This document shows positions 35,156 to 42,780 of a stretch of 64,000 nt of DNA, piece by piece (the stretch's first letter is position 1; every line of letters starts with the position of its first letter). The DNA is from an uncultured Lachnospiraceae bacterium (GTDB lineage Bacteria; Bacillota; Clostridia; Lachnospirales; Lachnospiraceae). Location of the stretch: positions 62,001-126,000 of the forward strand of contig ONKG01000002.1 of the NCBI GenBank assembly GCA_900318375.1, written 5' to 3'. The notes beneath the pieces were generated by a model. The model did not search any database. It was given only the letters and a program-made list of their open reading frames with translations, and had not been told where the DNA came from. Made by a program: the position numbers and the translations under genes.

Positions 35156-35923
35156 TTACACCTGCGGAATGAACATGATATTGGGTCTGCCGGTTGCTTT
35201 GTTGATTGTGATGGAAGAATCAATTCCAAAAAGATTCCGGATCTTGTCGGGGACAAAGACTTGCTCCGGAGTTCCTGCGTCGACGATCCTGCCTTTTTTC
35301 ATCAAAAGAATCCGGTCGCAGTAGCAGGCCGCAACATTCAGGTCGTGGATGGAGGAAAAAACAGTGAGATTCTGCCTTTTGAGGATATTCATGATCTGAT
35401 ACTGATATCCGATATCCAGATGATTGGTGGGCTCGTCCAGAATAATGAGCTTTGCCTGCTGGACAAGTGCGCGGGCGACCAGAGTCCTCTGTTTTTCACC
35501 GCCTGAAAGCGAGAGGAAGCTGCGCTCTTCGAAGCCCTCCATGCCCACCTCCCGGATTCCGGCCAGGACCTTCTCTCTTTCACTCACCATGTCGGTCCCG
35601 AACATTTTCTGGTGTGCATAGCGGCCCAGCATGACCATGTCATAGACGGTCATGTCGAACTCCACGTTGTTTTCCTGCTGCATGACAGACATCTCTCTTG
35701 CAGTCTCCCTGCTGCTCATGTCCGCCGTGCTTTTTCCGTCGATAAACACCGCTCCGGCGTCGGGCTTGTAAACCTTGTAGATATTTTTAAGCAGGGTGGA
35801 TTTGCCGCAGCCGTTGGGGCCGACCAGGCCGACGAAATCACCCTCCCTGATGCCCAGGCTGACGCCGTCCACGATGAGCTTTCCGTCTATTGAGTACGTG
35901 ATGTCTTTTACTTCCAGCTTCAT
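35156..35923 (-). CDS. btuD: Cobalamin ABC importer, ATP-binding protein
   Basis: 255 residues. Walker A GPNGCGKST, signature LSGGEKQR, Walker B KLIILDEPTNHLD and the switch His (SSIHDLN) show a FecE/BtuD-type ATPase. The ATG at 35923 has GGGGGGTG 6 nt upstream and lies 5 nt behind the permease stop; a GTG at 35932 is the alternative. Substrate assignment comes from the cobalamin riboswitch that heads the operon. Confidence 0.9.
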   Translation of the reverse strand: MKLEVKDITYSIDGKLIVDGVSLGIREGDFVGLVGPNGCGKSTLLKNIYKVYKPDAGAVFIDGKSTADMSSRETAREMSVMQQENNVEFDMTVYDMVMLGRYAHQKMFGTDMVSEREKVLAGIREVGMEGFEERSFLSLSGGEKQRTLVARALVQQAKLIILDEPTNHLDIGYQYQIMNILKRQNLTVFSSIHDLNVAACYCDRILLMKKGRIVDAGTPEQVFVPDKIRNLFGIDSSITINKATGRPNIMFIPQV

Positions 35924-35928
35924 CCTTT

Positions 35929-37005
35929 TCACCCCCCAAATGTTCCGTGGGATTTCCTGATCAGATACAGGAAAAACGGTGCTCCGAAAAAGGCGGATAC
36001 AACGCCGATCGGCAGTTCCTCCGGGGCTACAGCCACACGGGATATGATATCGGCTGCGACAAGAAATGTGCCGCCCACCAGAACAGAGGCAGGAATCAGC
36101 CGTTTGTGCTTTGTCCCCACAATCGATCTGGTGATGTGAGGGATCGTCAGGCCGACAAAGCCGATGGTTCCGCTGATGGAAACGATGACGCCTGTCAGAA
36201 GAGTTGCCAGAATGATGATTCCCATTTTCAGCCGCTCTGTATTGACACCGACAGTGACCGCCACGTCATCCCCCAGAAGCAGGACATCCAGCCCCTTTGA
36301 GAGAAAAAGAATGAGAATCAGACAGATCACGAAAGCGATCGTGGCGTACTTCAGCTTTTCCCAGGAAGCACCGCTGAGCGAACCCATCATCCAGTAGGTC
36401 GCGGTTTTCACCTTATCCGAACCTGTTTTGGTGTGGTAGATCATGAAATTGGTAATGGCGCCGAAGAGGGCGGAAACCGCGATTCCTGCCAGGACCAGCT
36501 GTGTCGCAGTAACCTTGTTGCGGATGGCGGCAATCTTAAGCGCCAGCGCAATGGAAATGACCGCTCCGCAGAAAGCGCCCACCATTGTCCCGTAACCGCC
36601 CAGGAACTTCAGATAGCCGTACATGATGACAGACACTGCGCCTGCGGATGCGCCGTGGGAAATGCCCAGTACATAGGGATCCGCCAGAGGATTCTTGGTC
36701 AGAGCCTGCATCAGGATTCCGCATAGTGTCAGTCCCGCGCCCACGATGAAGGCTGTGAGAATTCTGGGAATACGGATCCCCAGCAGGATCGTCTCGGCGC
36801 TCTCCTCCCAGGTCACCGGATAAACTTCTTTTTTCATTACCGTATTGACAATGATCGACCGGATCGTCTCAAAAGGAAGCGAGACACTTCCCAGACCTGC
36901 CGCAAGTATCAGCAGCACAAAAAGAACAGCCAGCATGACCGCACAAAAGAGCAGATACCGGGACCTTTTTCGAAGAGGAAATAAAGCATCCTTAATTCTT
37001 GGCAT
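35929..37005 (-). CDS. btuC: Cobalamin ABC importer, FecCD/BtuC-type permease
   Basis: 358 residues with about ten membrane helices and the family blocks GIRIPRILTAFIVGAGLTLCGILMQALTKNPLADPYVLGISHGASAGAV, GGDD-equivalent LLGDDVAVTVGV, and GLTIPHITRSIVGTKHKRLIPAS. It forms the channel with BtuD. The ATG at 37005 is behind AAGGAG; an upstream extension to 37113 lacks a site and overlaps a hairpin. Confidence 0.92.
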   Translation of the reverse strand: MPRIKDALFPLRKRSRYLLFCAVMLAVLFVLLILAAGLGSVSLPFETIRSIIVNTVMKKEVYPVTWEESAETILLGIRIPRILTAFIVGAGLTLCGILMQALTKNPLADPYVLGISHGASAGAVSVIMYGYLKFLGGYGTMVGAFCGAVISIALALKIAAIRNKVTATQLVLAGIAVSALFGAITNFMIYHTKTGSDKVKTATYWMMGSLSGASWEKLKYATIAFVICLILILFLSKGLDVLLLGDDVAVTVGVNTERLKMGIIILATLLTGVIVSISGTIGFVGLTIPHITRSIVGTKHKRLIPASVLVGGTFLVAADIISRVAVAPEELPIGVVSAFFGAPFFLYLIRKSHGTFGG

Positions 37006-37097
37006 GGATTGAATCTCCTTATCAACAGCCTTGCAGAAAATGTCTGTTCGGAAAATCCTGTGCAGATATCTATACAGATCAGCATCAATCAACTGAC

Positions 37098-37142
37098 TCC
37101 CCGGGAGTTCCATCAGGCTTCCATGTGGAGTACTCCCGGGGA
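37098..37142 (-). other. Stem-loop between btuF and btuC
   Basis: An 11-bp stem TCCCCGGGAGT/ACTCCCGGGGA without a T-run. Such hairpins commonly stabilise the upstream message, giving more binding protein than permease. Confidence 0.6.
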
Positions 37143-37169
37143 CTATAGGCTGAATGACCTTCTGTCAGT

Positions 37170-38264
37170 TTATTTTTCGAATTTCTCAGGGTAGAACTGC
37201 CTGGCCATAATCTCGACAGCCTTTGCGGAACCCGCAGATCCCTGCATGTCAGAGCAGCACGCGGAATAGATCCTTCCCTCTTTGACAGCGCGAAGGTTTT
37301 TTGTGAAATCATTGGTCTTCAGGAATTCGGTCTTCTCTTCGGTGTCGTAGTCATAATCGAGGATCAGGATAACATCAGGATCTCTCTCCACGACTTCCTC
37401 CCAGGAAGGTGTCGCCCAGCCCTTGTCGATATCGTCAAAAATGGAGATCCCGCCGGCCTTTTTGATCATATCTCCGGGCACACCCTGGCAGGCCGTAAAG
37501 GGAGCTTCCTCGCCGGAATCATAGACAAATACCCTGATCGGATCTGCGTAGACCTCTTCGCCCAGTGTTTCCTCGACAGATGCCAGTGTGTCCTTCATAG
37601 TCTGGACGCGCTCAGCTGCAAGATCCTGGACACCGAAAACATTGCCCAGCACCTCGTAATCCTTATAAATATCATCAAAGGTCGCGGAATCCGAGCAGCA
37701 GTAAGGGAAGTAGGGAATAATACCGTTCTGCAGGCAGAAATCCACGGAAAAATGGTCTTCCGAAAACAGGGAATCCCACCCCATCATGAAGTCACATCCC
37801 GTTGCCAGAATCTGCTCTTTGGATGCATTGGAAAGGTTGACGCCGTCATCCGTGATCTTTGTGACTTTGTCTCTCGCCGGGTATTCATTGACCGTCGACC
37901 AGCAGGCGCCGCGGGTAAAGCCCGCCATATGGTCCTCCAGGCCCAGGTCAAAGAAAAAGTCTGCCATCTGGTCGCCGTCCGCAATGACCTTCTCCGGAGC
38001 GGAAGTAAAAGTCTCTTCCATGTTCTGGCCGATTCCGGAGCGCTCCAGATTCAAGGTGATCGTGTAGGGCTCATAGTCACTCTTGGAAGAATCCGTTTCG
38101 ACTGTCTTTGCTTCCTTGTCGACGACATATTCGTCACCCTTTGAGCCGGTGACGGTTGTCGTGCTCTCCGATGCGTTGGAAGAAGCGCTGTTTCCTCCAC
38201 CGCATCCTGCCATCACCACTGACATTGCCACACACAAGATTGCCGCTGCTGCCTTCTTTTTCAT
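37170..38264 (-). CDS. btuF: Cobalamin-binding lipoprotein of the ABC importer
   Basis: 364 residues. Lipoprotein signal with lipobox VMAGC near residue 21, a Ser/Thr linker, then a class III periplasmic-binding fold: APEKVIADGDQMADFFFDLGLEDHMAG, LSNASKEQILATGCDFMMGW, VVERDPDVILILDYDY and the C-terminal AVKEGRIYSACCSDMQG. The fold serves cobalamin, heme and siderophores; the cobalamin riboswitch upstream decides for corrinoids. AGGAGG precedes the ATG by 6 nt. Confidence 0.9.
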   Translation of the reverse strand: MKKKAAAAILCVAMSVVMAGCGGGNSASSNASESTTTVTGSKGDEYVVDKEAKTVETDSSKSDYEPYTITLNLERSGIGQNMEETFTSAPEKVIADGDQMADFFFDLGLEDHMAGFTRGACWSTVNEYPARDKVTKITDDGVNLSNASKEQILATGCDFMMGWDSLFSEDHFSVDFCLQNGIIPYFPYCCSDSATFDDIYKDYEVLGNVFGVQDLAAERVQTMKDTLASVEETLGEEVYADPIRVFVYDSGEEAPFTACQGVPGDMIKKAGGISIFDDIDKGWATPSWEEVVERDPDVILILDYDYDTEEKTEFLKTNDFTKNLRAVKEGRIYSACCSDMQGSAGSAKAVEIMARQFYPEKFEK

Positions 38265-38343
38265 GCCGTTCCTCCTTATTGCTGCATGGTGATCTACAGA
38301 CAGGCGCCGCAGGAATCCCTGGTGAAAAGAGATATTTACCGCA

Positions 38344-38383
38344 GAAAAAAAGCCGGATCATCCCGCATAGAGATAATTCCGGC
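38344..38383 (-). terminator. Intrinsic terminator in the btu leader (riboswitch expression platform)
   Basis: GCCGGA (38383-38378, minus) pairs with TCCGGC (38357-38352) and is followed by seven T. It sits between the riboswitch and the btuF start, so it can stop the transcript when cobalamin is bound. Confidence 0.7.
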
Positions 38384-38545
38384 CGCAGCTAAAGAGCACG
38401 CAGCAGATCTGTAAAAAAGCTGCATTGTTTCATTCAGACAAAGCAGGCATATTTCAGCCGCAGAGTGAAAACCGATCAGACAATGATCAGCTGCTGAGAA
38501 CGGTATTTATTATCTTCCCTTGTCTCGAGGGTGCAGGATAATACA

Positions 38546-38731
38546 CAGCCGGCAGGTCTCCTGGCTCATGGATTTCATCAGACTGCAGCCTTCCCGTTTC
38601 CAGTGACCGGAATTTCTCCCGATGCAGTCCGCATTTCCATTTACAGTGACGAGTTCGCACAGGTCTCTCACCTGTTTCCCTTTTCACCGGACGCCGCAGT
38701 CCCGTGACTGCTGTCCGGCACCGTCTGGTTT
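38546..38731 (-). promoter_or_regulatory. Cobalamin riboswitch
   Basis: On the minus strand the hallmarks appear in order: GGTGCCGGAC, AAAAGGGAAACAGGTG, CACTG, GGGAAGGCTGCAG and the 3' box GAGCCAGGAGACCTGCC. A TATAAT (38748-38743) sits just upstream. It controls btuFCD. Confidence 0.95.
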
Positions 38732-38803
38732 TGAGTTAGTATATTATATCACGATACAGTTTTTGTACTTTGTAATTATTTTATCTATTTGGTGTTTTCT
38801 CAG

Positions 38804-38848
38804 GACGTTGAAGTACGCGCCCTATCGAGGGCGTGTACATGTAACGTC
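38804..38848 (+). other. Strong hairpin in the region before the kinase gene
   Basis: GACGTT (38804-38809) and AACGTC (38843-38848) enclose a second 10-bp helix GTACGCGCCC/GGGCGTGTAC with loop TATCGA. AGGACGTT recurs at about 39047. The rest of 38750-39092 is non-coding. It could be a small RNA or part of the kinase leader. Confidence 0.45.
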
Positions 38849-39092
38849 GCGCAAAGCGCATTGGAATAGCAGAGTGCAACGTTTCATATCCACGCCTTCG
38901 AGATTGCGCGGACAGCAGCTATGCGCCTGATTGATTCCTGCCGGGAGTGTATATATGTATCTCTAACCATATCCTTTGTGATACACTTTAGTTACTACAG
39001 CGGGCATGCAGCGGAGACAGAGCCATATGTGCCTTTACGGCTTTCAGGACGTTGCCCTCTCAAAACCCGTATATTTGTCTGGAGGAAATTTA

Positions 39093-40190
39093 ATGACAAC
39101 TACTGACGCGTGTATACTGTCCTGTTACCAGGAAATAGCAGTACTCAATCCGCAGCATGGCATCACACTTGTACAGCACTCTGCAAACGGGACTGTCTAT
39201 GTCAAAAAAATACTGGAAACCTATAACGCGGATGTCTATGAGTATCTGTACCGTCACCATGTAAAGGGAACGCCCGAGATCGTGGAGATTGCAGAACAGG
39301 GCGGGCGTCTGATCGTCATAGAGGAATATATCAGCGGGCAGACCCTGCGCACGATACTCGACAACGGCAACATTTTCACAGAAGATGCTGCCATTACCAT
39401 TGTCGAGGAACTATGCCGAATCCTGCTGGAGCTGCACAGCGCAAATCCGCCGATCCTGCACCGGGATATCAAGCCCTCTAATATCATACGGACAGCCGAC
39501 GGCAGTATCAGGCTGCTCGACATGAATGCCGCCCGACAGGCAGATCCGCTGAAAAAAGAAGACACCGAACTGATCGGAACCGTGGGATACGCTGCCCCCG
39601 AGCAGTACGGCTTCGGTGCCTCCGGCGTACAGACCGATATATATGCTGTCGGCGTCCTTCTGAATGAGCTTGTGACCGGCGTCCTCCCCAAGGAAAGAGT
39701 GCCCCGCGGAAAACTCGGAAAAATCATCAAAAAATGCACGCGCATCGATCCCAAAGACCGCTATAAATCTGTGAGGGAACTGCTGAGCGCGCTGGCCTCC
39801 TGCCGCAGCCACCCCGGCGACTATGAGCACAATACCTACAGAAACAACTTTTTGCCCCCGGGCTTTCGCAGCAGAAAACCCATGAATATACTCATGGCAC
39901 TGTTTATATATGCTTTTGCCTTCTCCGTCTGCCTGAGTTTTACGGCAAAAGGCATAGAGCCGGGTTTCCAGACCTGGGCTGAAAGGATAATTTATTTATT
40001 TTTCACCTTGCTTATGCTGCTGTTTACCGGAAACTATCTGGATATCTGGTCATTCATGGGGATCAGCAGAATCCGCAATGCCTTGCTCCGCTTCATCGCG
40101 GTCATTGCTTTCGACGCCCTTCTGGCTGCAATCATGCTTCTCATCATGATCTTCGCAGCGCTCATAATGGGAGCCTATCATTTCGTTTAG
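39093..40190 (+). CDS. Hanks-type Ser/Thr protein kinase with C-terminal membrane helices
   Basis: 365 residues from an ATG behind GGAGG. The kinase domain (about 10-255) has YVKKILE (likely VAIK Lys), HRDIKPSNII, GTVGYAAPEQYG and DIYAVGVLLNELVTG. The metal-binding DFG is DMN here (LLDMNAAR): the Asp is kept, Phe-Gly are not. The C-terminal 100 residues form three membrane helices, so catalysis is cytoplasmic. No PASTA domain and no PP2C partner gene are present. Substrate unknown. Confidence 0.88.
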   Translation: MTTTDACILSCYQEIAVLNPQHGITLVQHSANGTVYVKKILETYNADVYEYLYRHHVKGTPEIVEIAEQGGRLIVIEEYISGQTLRTILDNGNIFTEDAAITIVEELCRILLELHSANPPILHRDIKPSNIIRTADGSIRLLDMNAARQADPLKKEDTELIGTVGYAAPEQYGFGASGVQTDIYAVGVLLNELVTGVLPKERVPRGKLGKIIKKCTRIDPKDRYKSVRELLSALASCRSHPGDYEHNTYRNNFLPPGFRSRKPMNILMALFIYAFAFSVCLSFTAKGIEPGFQTWAERIIYLFFTLLMLLFTGNYLDIWSFMGISRIRNALLRFIAVIAFDALLAAIMLLIMIFAALIMGAYHFV

Positions 40191-40321
40191 GAGCCCCTGC
40201 TCCTGCGATCCCCCGCGATCCGTATCCTTCTGCCCCCGGCCTGCCCATGTCCTTGGTAAGGCAGAAAAAATCCATCACATGTGCTCTGTCATAAATAGTC
40301 ATAATGTATCATAAATAGAAG

Positions 40322-40361
40322 CAGGCTGCCGAACCATCCCTGATACGGCAGCCTGTTTTTT
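40322..40361 (+). terminator. Terminator of the kinase gene
   Basis: A 10-bp perfect stem CAGGCTGCCG (40322-40331)/CGGCAGCCTG (40346-40355) followed by TTTTTT. Confidence 0.85.
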
Positions 40362-40399
40362 CATGTGCATTTATTTTGCGGGAACTGTGTTCCCCTTTC

Positions 40400-40996
40400 T
40401 TACTCGCTGATCATTTCTTTATATTTTTTAATGATATCCACAATAATATAGGAAATATCGTTTTTGGAGGTGTCGTAGTAGAGATCATAGTTCTCCGGAA
40501 CACCCCATGTCCTGCCTGTGTGCTTTTCATAATACGCTTTGCGGGAAGTGTCCTTGCGTTCGGTCAGGGCTTCGCACTCCTCCCGGCTGATTCCCTGCAG
40601 GCGGCAGGTTCTGGCGATCCTCTGCTTGAGGGGCGCGGAAATAAAGATACTGAGCACTTTGTATCCGGCCTTCCGGAGCGCCTCGTCCGCGCACCTTCCT
40701 ACAAAAACAGCGCTCTCCTTCTCTGCCAGCTGCCGGATCACCTCCTGCTGAAGCTGAAACACAGTTTCTTCCAGAGTATCTTCAACGACCGTCTCTTGCT
40801 TTTCATACAGGAAGGGATTCTGGATCATCTCATCCATTTCCTGGATGTGCTCGACCTTTAAATCTCCGCGCCGGGCGGCAAGAAGTATCAATTCATTATC
40901 ATAATAGGACATCCCCAGACGATTGGAAAGGTACTCGCCGATCTTATGTCCTCCGCTGCCGAACTGCCTGCCGATTGTAATCATGACTCTGTTCAT
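40400..40996 (-). CDS. Cytidylate-kinase-like P-loop protein
   Basis: 198 residues from the ATG behind GGAGG. MITIGRQFGSGGHKIGEYLSNRLGMSYYDNELI matches the cytidylate-kinase-like family (AAA_26) that is widespread in Clostridia. The P-loop is GRQFGSGGHKI, with His in place of the usual Lys/Ser arrangement. VFVGRCADEALR, APLKQRIAR and the LID-like SRKAYYEKHTGRTWG follow. Family members are often fused to or near transporters and kinases; substrate is not established. Confidence 0.85.
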   Translation of the reverse strand: MNRVMITIGRQFGSGGHKIGEYLSNRLGMSYYDNELILLAARRGDLKVEHIQEMDEMIQNPFLYEKQETVVEDTLEETVFQLQQEVIRQLAEKESAVFVGRCADEALRKAGYKVLSIFISAPLKQRIARTCRLQGISREECEALTERKDTSRKAYYEKHTGRTWGVPENYDLYYDTSKNDISYIIVDIIKKYKEMISE

Positions 40997-41050
40997 CCGC
41001 GTCCTCCTTTCCGGTGCCTCTTCTGCTATTCTCAGTATCAAGACTTTCAC

Positions 41051-41507
41051 GCGAGTCTTGCGGGCCTGACAGGATTGTATGATTGATGATAATATTCTAC
41101 CAAATCAACAGCAATTCATCTATAACAACTTTAAAGGACGTTTTTGAGCGTTTTTAAGTGATGTTTTGCATCGCCGGGCATCGCGGCGCCGGGCACTGTT
41201 ACTGATTGCGGGCGCTTACAGAAAATCCTGTCCATTCTGCAAAGCAGATGCAGAATTCCTCATCAATGCCGTACAGGCAAAGTTCAACTCCTTCATCGCA
41301 TCCATCAGCGTATGTTCCTCCCTCTGATAATTAAATATTTTTTTTAACTGATTTTAAATCACTTTTAATTATTAAATTCTTTCCTTTAAAGTCATTGCTA
41401 CAGACCATGGATTGCTGCATGGTATGCTCAAAACATAAAATACCGACACGGTTTTCGGAAAAGACAACAGAAAAGATCAACAAAGGATTAAAAGGAGGAA
41501 TGAGAGT
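41051..41507. other. Spacer with no gene; possible promoter
   Basis: No coding signal. TTGCTG, 18 nt and TAAAAT around 41414-41443 may be the promoter of the next gene. A GC-rich block with repeated CGCCGGGCA lies near 41173-41198. Confidence 0.35.
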
Positions 41508-41999
41508 ATGTCCGGAGAAGGAATGATTATCATTGTAGTTGCATTTTTGATTCTCGGTGTAGTAATTGCCGCGAATAGCGCCCACACCAATGAACTGATC
41601 AGAGAGGGAAAGGCAATCAAAAGAGAAACTGAGTTTTATAAAAACGAGGAATTCTTTACCGCTGCCATTCCTGCAAACACAGCAATCGAAAAGGTCAGCC
41701 AGGTGAATGTGAACGGAATCAAGGCGTCGGCCGGCAGACTTCGCAGCGGTCACATCGGAGTGGGCTTTGGATTTAAAGGATACTGGACTGCCACCTTTGC
41801 TTATCTGGGAGCAAAGGATGAAAAAGCGCTTTACAGATTTGCCTTTACCGGGTGGAAAACAAGAAATGGGGGAGTATACGGATATTCCGAAATGAATATG
41901 CTGATCACGGCTGTCGAAAAAGCTCTCCTGGCCATCGACCCTGATGCTGTCGTGGAGACACACAGGATGAAGGTTAAATCGAAGATGTCCATCGTGTGA
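41508..41999 (+). CDS. Membrane-anchored protein of unknown function
   Basis: 163 residues. One N-terminal membrane helix (MIIIVVAFLILGVVIAAN, residues 6-23), a charged stalk, then a soluble domain with AAIPANTAIEKVSQVNVNGI, GHIGVGFGFKGYWTATFAYLG and YGYSEMNMLITAVEKALLAIDPDAVVETHR. AGGAGG is present upstream. I do not recognise the family. The next small gene has the same plan of a single anchor helix, so they may act together. Confidence 0.75.
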   Translation: MSGEGMIIIVVAFLILGVVIAANSAHTNELIREGKAIKRETEFYKNEEFFTAAIPANTAIEKVSQVNVNGIKASAGRLRSGHIGVGFGFKGYWTATFAYLGAKDEKALYRFAFTGWKTRNGGVYGYSEMNMLITAVEKALLAIDPDAVVETHRMKVKSKMSIV

Positions 42000-42133
42000 C
42001 CTCTCTAAAGATCACTTTACCCGGCACAAACACACCCTGATGTCAACGGGAAATCGTCTCCGCAAATTTGTCTGGACTATGCCTGCGCACGAAAGTGCTC
42101 CGGCATGGCCGGAAGAATAAAACGATTACGATC

Positions 42134-42217
42134 AGTGAGTACTTTTAAGTAAATACTATGAAGTGAATGCTATTAAGTAAATACTATTAAGTGAGTACTA
42201 TTATGTAAATACCAATG
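42134..42217 (+). repeat. Six 14-bp tandem repeats
   Basis: Units starting AGTGAGTACTTTTA, AGTAAATACTATGA, AGTGAATGCTATTA and so on recur with exact 14-bp phase from 42134 to 42217, alternating GTGAGT and GTAAAT. They end 16 bp before the next start codon. Confidence 0.8.
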
Positions 42218-42233
42218 GATAAAAGGAGAAAAC

Positions 42234-42413
42234 ATGGAATACATTGTTTTTATTGCCGGAAGTCTGGTAATCGTATTGATCATCATGGCCATTCATTCCG
42301 CACTGTATGCCGGGGCCATGAACGGAATCGAAGCAATCGAGGAAGCAAACCGGAAAAAATCCGGGAAGGATCAGAAATCTGCTCCGGAAAAGCTGCAGGA
42401 CCGCTACAAGTGA
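42234..42413 (+). CDS. Small single-helix membrane protein, 59 aa
   Basis: ATG at 42234 with AAAAGGAG 5 nt upstream; stop at 42411-42413. Residues 3-27 form one hydrophobic helix (YIVFIAGSLVIVLIIMAIHSAL), followed by AMNGIEAIEEANRKK and a Lys-rich tail. No family recognised. A 14-bp tandem repeat lies directly in front. Confidence 0.7.
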   Translation: MEYIVFIAGSLVIVLIIMAIHSALYAGAMNGIEAIEEANRKKSGKDQKSAPEKLQDRYK

Positions 42414-42599
42414 TCTCTGTATCCAGAACAGAATACCATAAAACCGAAACGGGCTGCTGCATCCGCTGAATATCCAAGATTCGCAAGTGTATCCCCTGAC
42501 TGAAGTCACAGGCATTGCGCGATGAAGAATAAACAGCAGATGCAGCAGCCCTGCTTTTGACAAATGGCCGCCCAAAGACTTATTGCTGACAATTTTGCA

Positions 42600-42758
42600 G
42601 CTATTCAGCTTCACCGGAATTTGTCTCAAAACCGGAACGGGAAGCTTGCTTACCGTACAGGTTTGAAACAAATTCCGGTGAAGGCCTGGGGGCGGAGCCC
42701 CCCGGGCTTTCCACAGCGGGCAATGCTGTGCATTGCGAGCCGGGGAAAGCTGAATAGT
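42600..42758. repeat. Large branched inverted-repeat element
   Basis: Outer arms CTATTCAGCTT (42601-42611) and AAGCTGAATAG (42747-42757) are perfect complements. Inside, TTCACCGGAATTTGT (42610-42624) pairs with ACAAATTCCGGTGAA (42668-42682). Two further hairpins follow (GGGGGC-GGA-GCCCCC; GCAATGC-TGT-GCATTGC). About 160 bp, no coding potential: a MITE-like element or structured RNA at the 3' end of thiE-thiM. Confidence 0.75.
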
Positions 42759-42780
42759 TTCACAATTTCTATTAAATATT

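Noticed and set aside
34960-35256. Upstream extension of the XRE-like gene
   Set aside because: The frame is open by chance; AGGAG and a proper ATG mark the start at 34959, and the extension overlaps btuD on the same strand.
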